From: Kosakonia arachidis
GTDB lineage: Bacteria; Pseudomonadota; Gammaproteobacteria; Enterobacterales; Enterobacteriaceae
Assembly: GCF_900116535.1 (NCBI RefSeq)
Contig: NZ_FPAU01000004.1
Location: 248,001 to 312,000, forward strand
Direction: 5' to 3'
Length of the DNA: 64,000 nucleotides
Translations under genes and position numbers: made by a program
In this document: piece after piece, positions 1 to 10,504 of the stretch
Layout: each line of letters opens with the position of its first letter
How positions within the stretch are numbered: the first letter of the stretch is position 1
Notes under the pieces: model-generated
Told to the model about the DNA's origin: nothing
Database searches by the model: none
Seen by the model: the letters and a program-made list of their open reading frames with translations, nothing else

Positions 1-433
1 TTTGCCCCGGCAGAGTGACGAAGGTCATCGCCGCCATATACTGGTCGCGCGGGACGATTTTCATCACCGTCAGCCTGCCTACTGGCACCATCATCGCTCC
101 GCCGACACCCTGTAAAACTCGCGACATTACCAGTTGATCAAGGGTTGAGGCCTGTGCGCAAAACAGCGAGCCGGTAGTGAACAGCACAATGGCGGCGAAA
201 AAAATATTTCGCACACCAACCCGATCCGCCAGCCAGCCGCTTGCTGGCAACATAACTGCCACGGTCAATACATAGGAGACCACCACCATGTGCATATGCA
301 GTGGACTCTCCCCCAGGCTTCGCGCCATGGAGGGGAGGGCTGTATTCACAATAGTGGTATCCAGCGACTGCATAAAAAAGCCAAAGGCGACAATCCATAG
401 TTGCCAGCGGATGTTTTTGGGAAGTTCATTCAT
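1..433 (-). CDS. mdtD: MdtD, MFS transporter (partial, C-terminus outside window)
   Basis: Reading from 433 gives [20 protein letters not shown] and continues open to the window edge, about 144 residues. The text matches the N-terminus of MdtD (YegB), a 14-helix major facilitator linked to the mdtABC-baeSR operon. Visible family features are [13 protein letters not shown] in the first helix and the loop sequence [14 protein letters not shown]. The ATG overlaps the mdtC stop as ATGA, so the two are translationally coupled. Its role in E. coli drug resistance is uncertain; MdtABC works without it. The C-terminal two thirds, and presumably baeS and baeR, lie before position 1. Confidence 0.9.
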   Translation of the reverse strand, partial: MNELPKNIRWQLWIVAFGFFMQSLDTTIVNTALPSMARSLGESPLHMHMVVVSYVLTVAVMLPASGWLADRVGVRNIFFAAIVLFTTGSLFCAQASTLDQLVMSRVLQGVGGAMMVPVGRLTVMKIVPRDQYMAAMTFVTLPGQ

Positions 434-3400
434 TCACTAACAGGCTCTCTCTCTTTCTGACTAAAACGCATGCGCAGGCGATCAAAGAAGAGGTAGACCA
501 CCGGCGTTGTATACAGGGTAAGAAGCTGGCTCATCACCAGACCGCCGACAATGGTGATCCCCAACGGCTGGCGCAGTTCGGAGCCATCACCGCCAGAGAT
601 GACCAATGGCAGTGCGCCAAATAGCGCCGCCAGGGTGGTCATCATGATCGGACGAAAACGCAATAAACAGGCCTGGAAGATGGCCTCTTCCGCGCTCAAG
701 TTTCCCTTGCGCTGGGCTTCGATGGCGAAGTCGACCATCATTATGGCATTCTTCTTCACTATCCCGATCAGTAACATAATGCCAATCAGTGCTATCAGGC
801 TAAACGGCGCGCCAAACAGCTCGAGGGCCAGCAGCGCGCCGACGCCCGCCGAGGGCAGCGTTGAGAGAATGGTCAGCGGGTGGACGTAGCTCTCGTAGAG
901 GATCCCCAGCACGATATAGACCGTGGCAATCGCTGCCAGGATCAGGATCACCTGTGAATTCATCGTCTCCTGGAACACCTGCGCCGTACCGGCGAAACTG
1001 CCGCGCACACTCGAAGGAACGCCAAGTTGCGTCATTGCACGCTCGATGGCATCGCTGGCTTCCGACAGCGACGTGCCTGTCGGTAGGTTAAAGGAGATGG
1101 TCGATGCCGCCGACAGTCCCTGATGGTTCACCGATAGCGGCGCATTTGCCGGTTGCCAGTGGGCAAAGTAAGAGAGAGGGATTGACTGGCCTTTGCTGTT
1201 GATCACATACATCTTGTCCAGCGCGCTCACGTCCTGGGTATAGCGGGGATCAACTTCCATTACCACTTTATATTGGTTAAGTGGTTGATAAATATTTGAA
1301 ATTTGCCGCTGTCCGAAGGCGTTATTCAGCAGGCTGTCGGTCGCTTCAACGCTGATGCCCAGCCGCGACATCGTTTCGCGATCGTAAACCAGGTTCATCT
1401 CCGCGCCATTGTCCTGCTGGTCTGAGTTGACATCTGCCAGTTGCGGCAGCGCCGCCAGCGCTTTACGGATCTTCGGCTCCCACTCATGCAGGGCGCTGAG
1501 ATCGTCCGACAGCAGGGCGAACTGGTAGCTGGCATTAGCCTGACGTCCGCCGACGCGAATATCCTGTACGGCCATCAAAAACAGGCTTGCGCCAGGCTCT
1601 TTCGCCAGTTTGACGCGCAACCGGTCCATCACCTGCTGCGCCGTTTCATTACGAATATGTCGGGATTTGAGGGTGATAAACATCATGCCGCTGTTCACTC
1701 GCGAACCGCCAGTAAAGCCGGTGACATTATCCACAGCCGGATCGTCACGGATGATTTTCATAAAATCCTGCAACTTACCGCGCATCGCCTGAAAAGAGAT
1801 ACTCTGATCTGCCTGAATGTTGCCCATCAGCACGCCGGTGTCCTGCTCCGGAAAGAAGGTTTTCGGAATGGAGATATAGAGCCAGATATTCAACGTGATG
1901 GTGCCAAGCAGCACCAGACCCACCAGCCTGGCGTGGTTCAGCACCCATGAAAGCGAGCGGGCGTACTGTTGCTGGAGCGCAATCAGCAAACGGCCAAAGC
2001 CTTTTTCCCGCGTGCGTTCGCGCGGTTTATGGTGCTTCAGCAGCCAGCCGCACATCATCGGTGTCAGCGTCAGTGAAATGACCATCGAGATACCAATCGC
2101 CACCGACAGTGTGACGGCAAACTCGCGCAGCAGTCTACCCGGCAGACCAGCCATCAGCAGCAGCGGCAGGAACACCGCTACCAGCGACAGGCTCATCGAC
2201 AGGACGGTAAAACCGACTTCCCGCGTTCCCTGCAATGCCGCCTGCAACGGTTTCACGCCAGCTTCAAGATGGCGAGAGATGTTTTCCAGCACCACAATGG
2301 CATCATCAACGACAAAGCCGGTGGCGATGGTCAGCGCCATCAGCGACAGGTTATTCAGGCTGAAACCGCACAGGTACATAGCGGCAAAGGTGCCAATCAG
2401 CGAAACCGGTACGGCGACCGCCGGGATCAACGTGGCGCGGCCGGAGCGCAAAAACAGAAACACCACCAGGATCACCAGCGCCACCGAGATCACCAGTGTC
2501 TGCTCGACTTCCGCCAGCGAGGCGCGGATGGTCGGCGAGCGATCCTGGGCGATTTGCAGATCGATAGCGGCAGGAATGGTTTTCTGTAATTCAGGCAGAC
2601 GGGCGCGGATGCTGTCCACTGTCTGAATAATGTTAGCTTCCGGCAGCTTGCGGATCATCAGCAAAATCGCCGGCTTTGCGTTGGTCATCCCGGCATTGCG
2701 CACATCCTGCACCGAGTCGCTAACCGTGGCGACATCGCTTAAACGTACCGCTGCGCCGTTATTGTAATGAATAATCAACGGCTGGTATTCGGCCGCCGTT
2801 TTCAGCTCATCATTGGTTTGCACCTGCCAGCGTTGCGTGCCGTCATCCACTGCGCCCTGCGGTCGGCGGATATTGGCATTGCTGATGGCGGTACGCACGG
2901 CATCGAGAGAAACGCCCTGATTAAACAGTGCCTGCGGGTTAAGATCGACGCGCACTGCGGGCAACGAACTTCCGCCGACATCAACATCGCCGACGCCGTC
3001 GATTTGCGAGATGGTTTGTGCCAGCTGCGTTGAGGCAAAATCGTATAACTGGCCTTGCGAATACGTATCCGAGGTCAGCGTGAGGATCATGATCGGCGCG
3101 TCAGACGGGTTCGCTTTGCGGTAGGTCGGACGGCTTGGCATACCGCTTGGCAGCAAGCTTTGTGCCGCGTTGATCGCCGCCTGTACATCGCGCGCTGCAC
3201 CGTTGATATCACGGTCAAAATTAAACTGCAAAATGATGCGTGTACTGCCCAGCGAGCTGGAGGAGGTCATTTCGTTGACCCCGGCAATCCGCCCCAGCGA
3301 GCGTTCTAGCGGCGTAGCGACCGACGACGCCATCGTCTCCGGTGAGGCACCAGGCAGCGAGGCGTTGACCATAATCACCGGAAAGTCGACCTGCGGCAGC

Positions 3401-3507
3401 GGGGCTACCGGCAGCAGCCGGAAGCCAAGGATGCCGCACAGTGTTATCGCCAGCGAAATCAAAATCGTCGCCACCGGGCGGTAAATGAAGAGGGCGAAAA
3501 ACTTCAC
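430..3507 (-). CDS. mdtC: MdtC, RND multidrug efflux subunit
   Basis: This 1025-residue inner-membrane proton/drug antiporter has exactly the E. coli MdtC length. It forms a heterotrimer with MdtB and works with MdtA and TolC to expel substrates such as bile salts and novobiocin. RND landmarks include the first membrane helix near residues 10-30, the paired aspartates in [14 protein letters not shown] near residue 400 (proton relay, helix 4), two large periplasmic loops, and the helix-10 lysine context [10 protein letters not shown] near residue 940. The start is GTG, directly abutting the mdtB stop. It is co-transcribed with mdtA and mdtB, and mdtD follows with a 4-base overlap. Confidence 0.97.
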   Translation of the reverse strand: MKFFALFIYRPVATILISLAITLCGILGFRLLPVAPLPQVDFPVIMVNASLPGASPETMASSVATPLERSLGRIAGVNEMTSSSSLGSTRIILQFNFDRDINGAARDVQAAINAAQSLLPSGMPSRPTYRKANPSDAPIMILTLTSDTYSQGQLYDFASTQLAQTISQIDGVGDVDVGGSSLPAVRVDLNPQALFNQGVSLDAVRTAISNANIRRPQGAVDDGTQRWQVQTNDELKTAAEYQPLIIHYNNGAAVRLSDVATVSDSVQDVRNAGMTNAKPAILLMIRKLPEANIIQTVDSIRARLPELQKTIPAAIDLQIAQDRSPTIRASLAEVEQTLVISVALVILVVFLFLRSGRATLIPAVAVPVSLIGTFAAMYLCGFSLNNLSLMALTIATGFVVDDAIVVLENISRHLEAGVKPLQAALQGTREVGFTVLSMSLSLVAVFLPLLLMAGLPGRLLREFAVTLSVAIGISMVISLTLTPMMCGWLLKHHKPRERTREKGFGRLLIALQQQYARSLSWVLNHARLVGLVLLGTITLNIWLYISIPKTFFPEQDTGVLMGNIQADQSISFQAMRGKLQDFMKIIRDDPAVDNVTGFTGGSRVNSGMMFITLKSRHIRNETAQQVMDRLRVKLAKEPGASLFLMAVQDIRVGGRQANASYQFALLSDDLSALHEWEPKIRKALAALPQLADVNSDQQDNGAEMNLVYDRETMSRLGISVEATDSLLNNAFGQRQISNIYQPLNQYKVVMEVDPRYTQDVSALDKMYVINSKGQSIPLSYFAHWQPANAPLSVNHQGLSAASTISFNLPTGTSLSEASDAIERAMTQLGVPSSVRGSFAGTAQVFQETMNSQVILILAAIATVYIVLGILYESYVHPLTILSTLPSAGVGALLALELFGAPFSLIALIGIMLLIGIVKKNAIMMVDFAIEAQRKGNLSAEEAIFQACLLRFRPIMMTTLAALFGALPLVISGGDGSELRQPLGITIVGGLVMSQLLTLYTTPVVYLFFDRLRMRFSQKEREPVSE

Positions 3508-6500
3508 TTACGCCTCCTCTTCACGGCGCGGGAAGCGCTGTTTTACGGCCAGCGACAGGCGGTCGAACAGCAGATAAATCACGGGCGTGGTAAATAGCGT
3601 CAGCACCTGACTGACCAGCAGACCACCCACCATGCCGATACCCAGCGGGCGTCGCAACTCAGCGCCCACACCGGTGCTGAGCATCAGCGGCAGCGCACCG
3701 AGCAGGGCCGCCAGCGTGGTCATCAGGATCGGGCGAAAACGCAGCAGACAGGCCTGGAAAATCGCCTCGCGCGGCGTCATACCTTCTTCGCGTTCGGCGG
3801 CGAGGGCGAAGTCGATCATCATGATGGCGTTTTTCTTGACGATACCAATCAGCAGGATGATGCCGATAATGGCGATCACATCCAGCTCACTGCCGGAAAT
3901 CATCAGCGCCAGCAGCGCACCAACGCCGGCGGTGGGCAGCGTCGAGAGAATGGTAACCGGGTGAATAAAACTCTCATACAGGACGCCGAGCACGATATAC
4001 ATTGCCACCACCGCTGCGACGATCAGCCAGACCGTGCTGCCAAGCGCAGACTGGAATGCTAGCGTGCTGCCCTGGAACTGGGTGCGGATATCGGTCGGGA
4101 AATTGAGAGTTTTTTCACTGTCAGTGATCGCCTGCACCGCATCACCCAGCGAATGGCCGCGCGCCACGTTAAAAGAGAGGGTGGTGGAGGGGAATTGATC
4201 GAGGTGGTTAATACTCAACGGCGCAAAGCGCTGTTCCACTTTAGCTATCGAGGATAACGGCACCACACCGCCGCTGCTGCTGGCCAGACGAATGTTGTCC
4301 AGCGCCGCCAACCCCGGCGTTTGCGTCGTGTTCTGTTCCAGCACCACGCGGTACTGATTTGACTGGGTGTAGATAGTGGAGATCAGCCGCTGGCCGAAGG
4401 CGTCATATAGCGCGTTATCCACATCCGACATCGTGATGCCAAGACGGCTTGCGGTGTCGCGGTCAACGTTGACATAGGCCACCAGCCCTTTGTCCTGCCA
4501 GTCGCTGCTGACATCTGAAAGCTGTGGCAGCGCTTCCAGTTTAGCGATCAGTTGCGGCACCCAGGTGCTCAATGCGTCCAGCGAGTTTGCCTGCAAGGTA
4601 AACTGATACTGGGTGCGGCTGACCGTGGTGTCGATGGTCAGATCCTGCGTCGGCTGCAGATAGAGCGCCACGCCGGGCACTTTTGCCGCTGCTTGTTGCA
4701 GGCGCTCAATCACTGTCTGTACGCGGTCGTCGCGCTCATCCAGCGGCTTAAGGTTGATTTGCAGACGTGCGCTGTTCAGCGAGGGATTGGTGCCATCAAC
4801 GCCAACAAAGGAGGTCAGGCTTTCAACTGCCGGATCCTGCAGGATAACATCAGCAACCTGCCGTTGGCGCTGCGCCATGCTGGCAAACGATGCCGACTGC
4901 GGCGCCTGGAGCGTACCCTGAATGATGCCGTTGTCCTGCACCGGGAAGAAACCTTTCGGAATGAAAACCCACAGCGTCACCGACAGCAGCAGTGCGCCTA
5001 TCGCCACGCTGAGTGTCAGCCACGGGTGGTTAAGCACTTTCGCCAGCAGATGGCCGTAACCGGCGATCACACGCTCGAAAAAACGTTCTGAGGCGCGGGA
5101 AAAACGATTCTGCTTGCGCAGGGATTCCGCACTCAGCATGCGCGCGCACATCATCGGCGTCAGCGTCAGCGAAACGATAGCCGAGATCAGAATTGCCACT
5201 GCCAGCGTGACGGCGAACTCACGGAACAGACGTCCGACGATATCGCCCATGAACAGTAGCGGGATCAGCACGGCAATCAACGAGAAGGTGAGGGAGATAA
5301 TGGTAAAACCGATCTCGCCTGCGCCTTTCAGGGCCGCCGCCAGCGGTTTTTCCCCTTTTTCGATATAGCGCGAGATATTCTCGATCACCACAATCGCGTC
5401 ATCTACCACAAAGCCGGTGGCGATGGTCAGCGCCATCAGCGTCAGGTTATTGATAGAGAAATTGAGAAACACCATCACCGCAAAGGTACCGATAAGCGAC
5501 AGCGGTACGGCCACACCAGGAATAATAGTGGCCGGAATATTGCGCAGAAACAGATAGATAATCATCACTACCAGCGCAATGGACAGCATCAGTTCGAACT
5601 GGGTGTCGCTGACAGAGGCGCGGATGTTATTGGTGCGATCGGAGAGCACTTTCACCGTGACCGATTTCGGCAGACTCGCTGTTAACTGTGGCAGCAGAGT
5701 ACGAATTCTGTCGGCGGTATCAATGATGTTGGCACCCGGCTGACGCTGGACGTTCATCACAATCGCCTGTTGCTTATTCGCCCATGCGCCAAGCCAGCGG
5801 TTTTCTGCGCCCTGTTCCACGGTAGCTACATCGCCAAGTCGAATGGCCGCCCCGTTCTGATAAGCGACAACCAACTGGCGGTACTCTTCGGCGGACTGCA
5901 TCTGATCGTTGGCTGAGAGCGTCACGGCGCGCGCTGGGCCATCGAGGCTACCTTTTGCTGAATTAACGTTGGCGTTATCGATGGCGGTGCGAATGGTTTC
6001 GCTGGTCAACCCCAATGCAGCAATGGCCTGCGCATTAAGTTTGACCCGCACTGCCGGACGCTGGCCACCGGAAAGCGTGACCAGACCGACGCCGGAAACC
6101 TGCGAAATTTTCTGCGCGACGCGCGTTTCAACCATATCTTCCACCTGCGTCATCGGCATGGCGGAAGAGGTGACTGCCAGCGTCATGATCGGCGGATCGG
6201 CCGGGTTAACTTTGCTGTAAACCGGCGGGTTAGGCAGATCGGAAGGGAGTAAGCTGTTGGCCGCATTCATCGCCGCCTGCACTTCCTGTTCGGCAACATC
6301 CAGCGGTAACGTGAGCTGGAACTGCAACGTCACCACCGATGCCCCGCCGGAGCTTTGCGACGACATCTGTTTTAAGCCCGACATCTGGCCAAATTGCCGT
6401 TCGAGTGGCGCGGTAATCGACGAAGTCACCACATCCGGGCTGGCACCGGGGTAGAGGGTGACCACCTGGATGGTGGGGTAGTCCACTTCCGGCAGCGCCG

Positions 6501-6630
6501 AGACGGGAAGAAAACGGTAGCCGATGATCCCGGCAAGCAGAATCGCTACCATTAATAAGGTGGTAGCGACCGGGCGTAGGATAAACAGACGGGAAGGGCC
6601 ACCCGTCCGGCCTGGCGGTAGCAACTGCAT
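3508..6630 (-). CDS. mdtB: MdtB, RND multidrug efflux subunit
   Basis: This 1040-residue RND transporter has the same length as E. coli MdtB and is recognisable throughout, for example [20 protein letters not shown] at the N-terminus. Family knowledge gives two MdtB plus one MdtC per trimer, with proton translocation mainly through MdtB. The proton-relay aspartates are in [13 protein letters not shown] near residue 410, and the conserved [15 protein letters not shown] lies near residue 955. The ATG overlaps the mdtA stop (TGATG), and the TAA stop directly abuts the GTG of mdtC. It is the middle gene of a tightly packed operon. Confidence 0.97.
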   Translation of the reverse strand: MQLLPPGRTGGPSRLFILRPVATTLLMVAILLAGIIGYRFLPVSALPEVDYPTIQVVTLYPGASPDVVTSSITAPLERQFGQMSGLKQMSSQSSGGASVVTLQFQLTLPLDVAEQEVQAAMNAANSLLPSDLPNPPVYSKVNPADPPIMTLAVTSSAMPMTQVEDMVETRVAQKISQVSGVGLVTLSGGQRPAVRVKLNAQAIAALGLTSETIRTAIDNANVNSAKGSLDGPARAVTLSANDQMQSAEEYRQLVVAYQNGAAIRLGDVATVEQGAENRWLGAWANKQQAIVMNVQRQPGANIIDTADRIRTLLPQLTASLPKSVTVKVLSDRTNNIRASVSDTQFELMLSIALVVMIIYLFLRNIPATIIPGVAVPLSLIGTFAVMVFLNFSINNLTLMALTIATGFVVDDAIVVIENISRYIEKGEKPLAAALKGAGEIGFTIISLTFSLIAVLIPLLFMGDIVGRLFREFAVTLAVAILISAIVSLTLTPMMCARMLSAESLRKQNRFSRASERFFERVIAGYGHLLAKVLNHPWLTLSVAIGALLLSVTLWVFIPKGFFPVQDNGIIQGTLQAPQSASFASMAQRQRQVADVILQDPAVESLTSFVGVDGTNPSLNSARLQINLKPLDERDDRVQTVIERLQQAAAKVPGVALYLQPTQDLTIDTTVSRTQYQFTLQANSLDALSTWVPQLIAKLEALPQLSDVSSDWQDKGLVAYVNVDRDTASRLGITMSDVDNALYDAFGQRLISTIYTQSNQYRVVLEQNTTQTPGLAALDNIRLASSSGGVVPLSSIAKVEQRFAPLSINHLDQFPSTTLSFNVARGHSLGDAVQAITDSEKTLNFPTDIRTQFQGSTLAFQSALGSTVWLIVAAVVAMYIVLGVLYESFIHPVTILSTLPTAGVGALLALMISGSELDVIAIIGIILLIGIVKKNAIMMIDFALAAEREEGMTPREAIFQACLLRFRPILMTTLAALLGALPLMLSTGVGAELRRPLGIGMVGGLLVSQVLTLFTTPVIYLLFDRLSLAVKQRFPRREEEA

Positions 6631-7865
6631 CAGGCGTGCGCTCCTTTCGCGGGATGCTCACGTTTTGTGGGCATCTGCTGGGCGCTTTGCGCATCCACCA
6701 CTTCCACTTTGGCCCCTTCGGTCAAACGGTCTATACCGTCCGTCACCACACGATCACCCGCTGATAGCCCGGCGACAATCACGACTTTCTGGCTGTCCTG
6801 AATACCCGGCGTGACAATATGTTTGCTGACCTGGCTATTCTCATTCACCACCCAGACAAAGTTGCCTTCATTACCCATTTGCAGCGCGGCAGTAGGGATC
6901 ACAACCGCATTTTGTTGTGTGGCGACCAGCATACGCGCATTGACGAACTGGTTGGGGAACAGCGCATCGTCCTGATTATTAAAACGTGCTTTCAGTTTGA
7001 TGGTGCCAGTGGTGGCATCGATCTGGTTATCAAGACTCAGTAGCGAACCACTGCTCAGTTTCTGTTTGTTCGTGCGATCCCAGGCTTCCACTACCAGCGG
7101 TTGGCCTGCTTTTTGCGCCTGCACCACGGTGGCGATATCGCTTTCCGGCAGGGTAAAGATGAGGTCGATCGGGTGGGTTTGCGTCAGCACCACAATACCG
7201 GTGGTGTCGCTGCTGCTGATTTGGTTGCCAATATCCACCTGTTTTAAGCCAACGCGTCCGGAAATGGGTGCCGTGATGCGGCTCCAGTCCAGTTGCAGCT
7301 GGGCGCTTGCGACCGATGCTTCATCGGCTTTGACGGTGCCTTCGGTTTCTGTTACCAGCGCCTGCTGGGTATCGAGATCCTGACGGGAGACGAGGCTGGT
7401 TTTCACCAGTTGCTGGTAGCGGGCCAGATCGCGGCGCGCATTCGCCAGCGTGGCTTTATCTTTTGCCAGTTGCCCCTGCGCCTGCGCCAATGCGACTTTA
7501 AATTCGCTGGGGTCGATTTCAGCCAGTAGATCGCCGGCCTTAACCTGTTGCCCTTCCAGGAAGTGGAGCGCCATCAGTTGACCGGAAACGCGGCTGCGAA
7601 CGGTCACTGTGTTGGTTGCCGTAATCGTACCGAGACCGGAGAGATAACGCGGAACAGATTCGAGGGTCGCCGTGGCGGCCTGGACTGGCGGTAGTGCGCC
7701 GCCGCGCATGCCGTGGCGACCACCACCAACCTGACGTTGCGTGTGCCCGGCGGCGGAAGAGGGCGGTGTAGCTTGTTGATGGATAATGTAGTACCACGTG
7801 GCACCTGCCACGGCGATAACCACGACCGCCAGAAGTATGCGGCGAAAAGATAAACTGCGCTTCAT
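6630..7865 (-). CDS. mdtA: MdtA, periplasmic adaptor (membrane fusion protein)
   Basis: This HlyD/AcrA-type adaptor links MdtBC to TolC. An N-terminal uncleaved membrane anchor (about residues 6-25) is followed by a Gly/Arg-rich linker, a lipoyl half-motif near [20 protein letters not shown], a helical hairpin with [20 protein letters not shown], and beta-barrel and membrane-proximal domains. I place the start at the ATG at 7865 (MKRSLSF, 411 aa, close to the 415 aa of E. coli). An in-frame ATG at 7880 would add five residues but has no ribosome site in front of it. It is the first gene of the mdtABCD operon, which BaeR controls in E. coli. Confidence 0.95.
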   Translation of the reverse strand: MKRSLSFRRILLAVVVIAVAGATWYYIIHQQATPPSSAAGHTQRQVGGGRHGMRGGALPPVQAATATLESVPRYLSGLGTITATNTVTVRSRVSGQLMALHFLEGQQVKAGDLLAEIDPSEFKVALAQAQGQLAKDKATLANARRDLARYQQLVKTSLVSRQDLDTQQALVTETEGTVKADEASVASAQLQLDWSRITAPISGRVGLKQVDIGNQISSSDTTGIVVLTQTHPIDLIFTLPESDIATVVQAQKAGQPLVVEAWDRTNKQKLSSGSLLSLDNQIDATTGTIKLKARFNNQDDALFPNQFVNARMLVATQQNAVVIPTAALQMGNEGNFVWVVNENSQVSKHIVTPGIQDSQKVVIVAGLSAGDRVVTDGIDRLTEGAKVEVVDAQSAQQMPTKREHPAKGAHA

Positions 7866-7928
7866 CGTTATATATCTCATCCTGAAACAGCCATGACCCG
7901 AATAATACTAGTTTAATGAGGCCCTAAC

Positions 7929-7948
7929 GCAGAAAAATGGAGGAAATA
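7929..7948 (-). promoter_or_regulatory. Candidate BaeR box upstream of mdtA
   Basis: On the minus strand this stretch reads TATTTCCTCCATTTTTCTGC, which keeps the CTCCAT core and T-rich flanks of the published E. coli BaeR box TTTTTCTCCATDATTGGC but mismatches in the right half. It lies about 65-85 bases before the mdtA ATG, a normal activator position. The core match and location are seen; the function is inferred. Confidence 0.45.
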
Positions 7949-8018
7949 TGAAACACTGTTTAGAAACGTCGGACGGAGATGAAAATTTGCATTAGGGGAG
8001 ATGTAAAGAGGAAAATTA

Positions 8019-8041
8019 TGCCGGATGGCGATCATCCGGCA
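8019..8041 (-). terminator. Hairpin terminator after yegD
   Basis: A perfect 9-bp inverted repeat (TGCCGGATG / CATCCGGCA) with a 5-base loop lies six bases beyond the yegD stop. On the minus strand the stem is followed by TAATTTT, a modest U-rich tail. The stem core GCCGGATG also resembles a REP half-site, so a REP-like identity is possible. Confidence 0.6.
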
Positions 8042-8046
8042 AAGTA

Positions 8047-9399
8047 TTAGCGAAACAGCACCTGCGCCCAGCGGGCGAGCCCGGCGGTGACAGAGCCAAA
8101 ATCATCGCCGCCCGCAATCGGGATCCCCGGCAGCGTTTCCGCCAGCGCTTTCTTAATAATTGGTGAGCGGGCACTCCCGCCGGTCAGATAGATCACTTCC
8201 GGCGTTTCGTTGCTATTTTCCAGCGCCAGTTGCACCTGCTCAATAATGCGCTGTAGCGGTTGATTGAGCGCCGCTTCCAGAGCGTCCTGGGTAATGGCGG
8301 TGGCAAGCTCGTCACTGATAAACGGCAGCGGCGCGGTGATATGCGCTTCTTCTGAGAGGGCTATTTTGCTCTCTTCGGCGCTGCGTACCAGGCGGTAGCT
8401 CAGACGTTGCCGCCACACTTTAAGCAGCAGGGCGACTTTTTCCGCGTCGCGCGCGTCGCGCACCAGATCGTTGAGCAGACGGCCATTGGCTGCGCTGTAA
8501 AATTCGGTTTGCGCCGGCACATCGTTGATCGCCACCGCGTTCCACCACGGCAGGATCGGCAGGGCTATGCCTTTTTCCGTCTGGCCACCCATACCAAGCA
8601 GGGGCATCAAACTTTTAAACGCCAGCGCGATATCCAGATCGTTACCGCCAACACGGCAACCGCTGTGGCCGAGGAGGCTGGCTGCGCGATCTTGTCTGGC
8701 GCGCCATTGTGGGCCCATCAGCAGGATGGAGCAGTCAGTTGTTCCGCCGCCGATATCTACCACCAGCACACGCTTCTCTTCGCTTAGCGTGGCTTCAAAA
8801 TCGAGACCTGCTGCTACCGGCTCATACTGGAAAACCACCTCGCGGAAACCGGCGCGCTTCGCTGCGCGTTCAAGGATCCCCTGCGCCTGGGCGTTGGCAT
8901 CATCGCCGCCAAGTCCCTGGAAGTTGATTGGCCGGCCAATGACCGCCTGGTTGATGCTTTCCGGCAATTGCGTTTCGGCCTGTTGGCGAATATGCAGCAT
9001 CATGGCGCAGACAAGATCCTCGAACAGAGCGATCTGCTGCGGTTTCAGGCCGCTTGCGCCGAGGAAAGATTTCGGTGATTTAACGAAGTAAACCTCTTCC
9101 GGATCGCTCACATACTGACGCAGCGAGGTGAGGCCAAACTGCACACTGGAGGCGCTGACCTCAATATCTTCCTCACGGTTAAAGCTTACCGCCCGGCGCA
9201 GCAGCGCCTGGGTTTCGCTCCCCGTTGCCGGAACCTGATGGTGACGATAGAGCCATTCGCTGACGGCTTCGCGCGTCGGCGCGCTGAGCATAGACGGCAG
9301 CAGCGTACTGTTATTTTCCATGGTCAGCAGATGTGGCGCGCCGTCGCGTATTACTGCAATTGAGCAGTTTGCTGTCCCGTAATCAAAACCTGCAAACAT
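8047..9399 (-). CDS. yegD: YegD, Hsp70-like actin-fold ATPase
   Basis: This 450-residue protein equals the E. coli length when started at MFAGFDYGTANCSIAVIRDG; an upstream extension in the open frame is not family sequence. The actin/Hsp70 nucleotide-binding fold shows the phosphate-1 motif FDYGTANCS (residues 4-12), the phosphate-2 motif VVDIGGGTTDCSILL and the adenosine motif YLTGGSARSP near the C-terminus. There is no substrate-binding domain of the DnaK type. Its cellular role is not established; it is usually described as a putative chaperone. It is divergent from alkA across 132 bases. Confidence 0.93.
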   Translation of the reverse strand: MFAGFDYGTANCSIAVIRDGAPHLLTMENNSTLLPSMLSAPTREAVSEWLYRHHQVPATGSETQALLRRAVSFNREEDIEVSASSVQFGLTSLRQYVSDPEEVYFVKSPKSFLGASGLKPQQIALFEDLVCAMMLHIRQQAETQLPESINQAVIGRPINFQGLGGDDANAQAQGILERAAKRAGFREVVFQYEPVAAGLDFEATLSEEKRVLVVDIGGGTTDCSILLMGPQWRARQDRAASLLGHSGCRVGGNDLDIALAFKSLMPLLGMGGQTEKGIALPILPWWNAVAINDVPAQTEFYSAANGRLLNDLVRDARDAEKVALLLKVWRQRLSYRLVRSAEESKIALSEEAHITAPLPFISDELATAITQDALEAALNQPLQRIIEQVQLALENSNETPEVIYLTGGSARSPIIKKALAETLPGIPIAGGDDFGSVTAGLARWAQVLFR

Positions 9400-9531
9400 G
9401 TGTTTATCCCCATGCCAGTGAAGAAGGGGGGCGACTTTAGCCGAATGCAGTCCGGGCGACAACCGGAATATGAAAGCAAGGCGGAAAATTCCGATGCCGT
9501 TTATGCTGTTAGCAGAAGACAAGGAGCAACT

Positions 9532-10374
9532 ATGTACGAACTGCGCTGGCAGCCGCCTTACGACTGGGCCTGGATGTTGAGATTTTTAGGCGATCGCGCC
9601 GTGGCGGGCATTGAAGAGGTTGATGCAACACGCTATGTGCGTTCCTTTTCCTCTGGTGAGCATCGCGGGCTGATTATCGCCGAACCGGATGAAGCGAGCG
9701 CGACGCTGAAGGTCACGCTTAGCGAAGGTTTGCAGCCAATTGCAGAACTGTGCCTGCAACGGATCCGCTGCTTGTTTGATCTCGACTGCAACCCGCAGGA
9801 GGTGACCGCTGTGCTGGGAACGCTGGGCGCCGCGCGACCGGGGTTGCGCCTGCCGGGATGCGTTGATCCGTTTGAGCAGGGCGTGCGGGCGATTTTAGGC
9901 CAGTTAGTCAGCGTGGCTATGGCGGCAAAGCTGACGGCAAAGGTTGCCCAGCGTTATGGCAATACGCTGGGTGAGCGCAGTTTTATCTGTTTTCCCACGC
10001 CACAGCAGCTCTCTGCGGTGTGTGCAGAGGAGCTACAGACACTCGGCATGCCACGCAAACGCGCTGAATCGCTGTTATACCTGGCGCAGGCCGCCTGCGA
10101 CGGTTTGCTGCCGCTGATGGCACCCGTGGATGTGGAGCAGGGGGTGAAAGCCTTGCAAACTTTCCCCGGTATCGGTCGCTGGACTGCCAGCTACTTTGCC
10201 CTGCGCGGCTGGCAGGCGAAAGATATTTTTCTACCCGACGATTATCTGATTAAGCAGCGTTTTGCCGGGATGACGCCCGCACAAACGCGGCGCTATGCCG
10301 AACGCTGGCAGCCGTGGCGCTCCTATGCGCTGTTGCATATCTGGTATACGGAGGGATGGGGGCCGGAGGTGTAA
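9532..10374 (+). CDS. alkA: AlkA, DNA-3-methyladenine glycosylase II
   Basis: This 280-residue base-excision glycosylase (E. coli 282) removes 3-methyladenine and other alkylated bases. It has an N-terminal AlkA domain (about 1-110), then the helix-hairpin-helix fold with FPGIGRWTASYFALRGW at 211-227 and the catalytic aspartate as the second D of LPDDYL (D237). The start is set by AGGAGC eight bases before the ATG; the longer open frame upstream lies in the yegD-alkA gap. In E. coli it belongs to the Ada regulon; I did not find a convincing Ada box. Confidence 0.95.
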   Translation: MYELRWQPPYDWAWMLRFLGDRAVAGIEEVDATRYVRSFSSGEHRGLIIAEPDEASATLKVTLSEGLQPIAELCLQRIRCLFDLDCNPQEVTAVLGTLGAARPGLRLPGCVDPFEQGVRAILGQLVSVAMAAKLTAKVAQRYGNTLGERSFICFPTPQQLSAVCAEELQTLGMPRKRAESLLYLAQAACDGLLPLMAPVDVEQGVKALQTFPGIGRWTASYFALRGWQAKDIFLPDDYLIKQRFAGMTPAQTRRYAERWQPWRSYALLHIWYTEGWGPEV

Positions 10375-10504
10375 TGCCTGATGATAACTGTGCATTTGTA
10401 GGCTGAATAAAGCGGCAATTAAGTAGCAGACTCACGCAATATCATGCCTGTCTGATCAGATGTATTCGTCGTTTTTTCTGCGCTGGCCGCAACCCTTCTG
10501 CCTG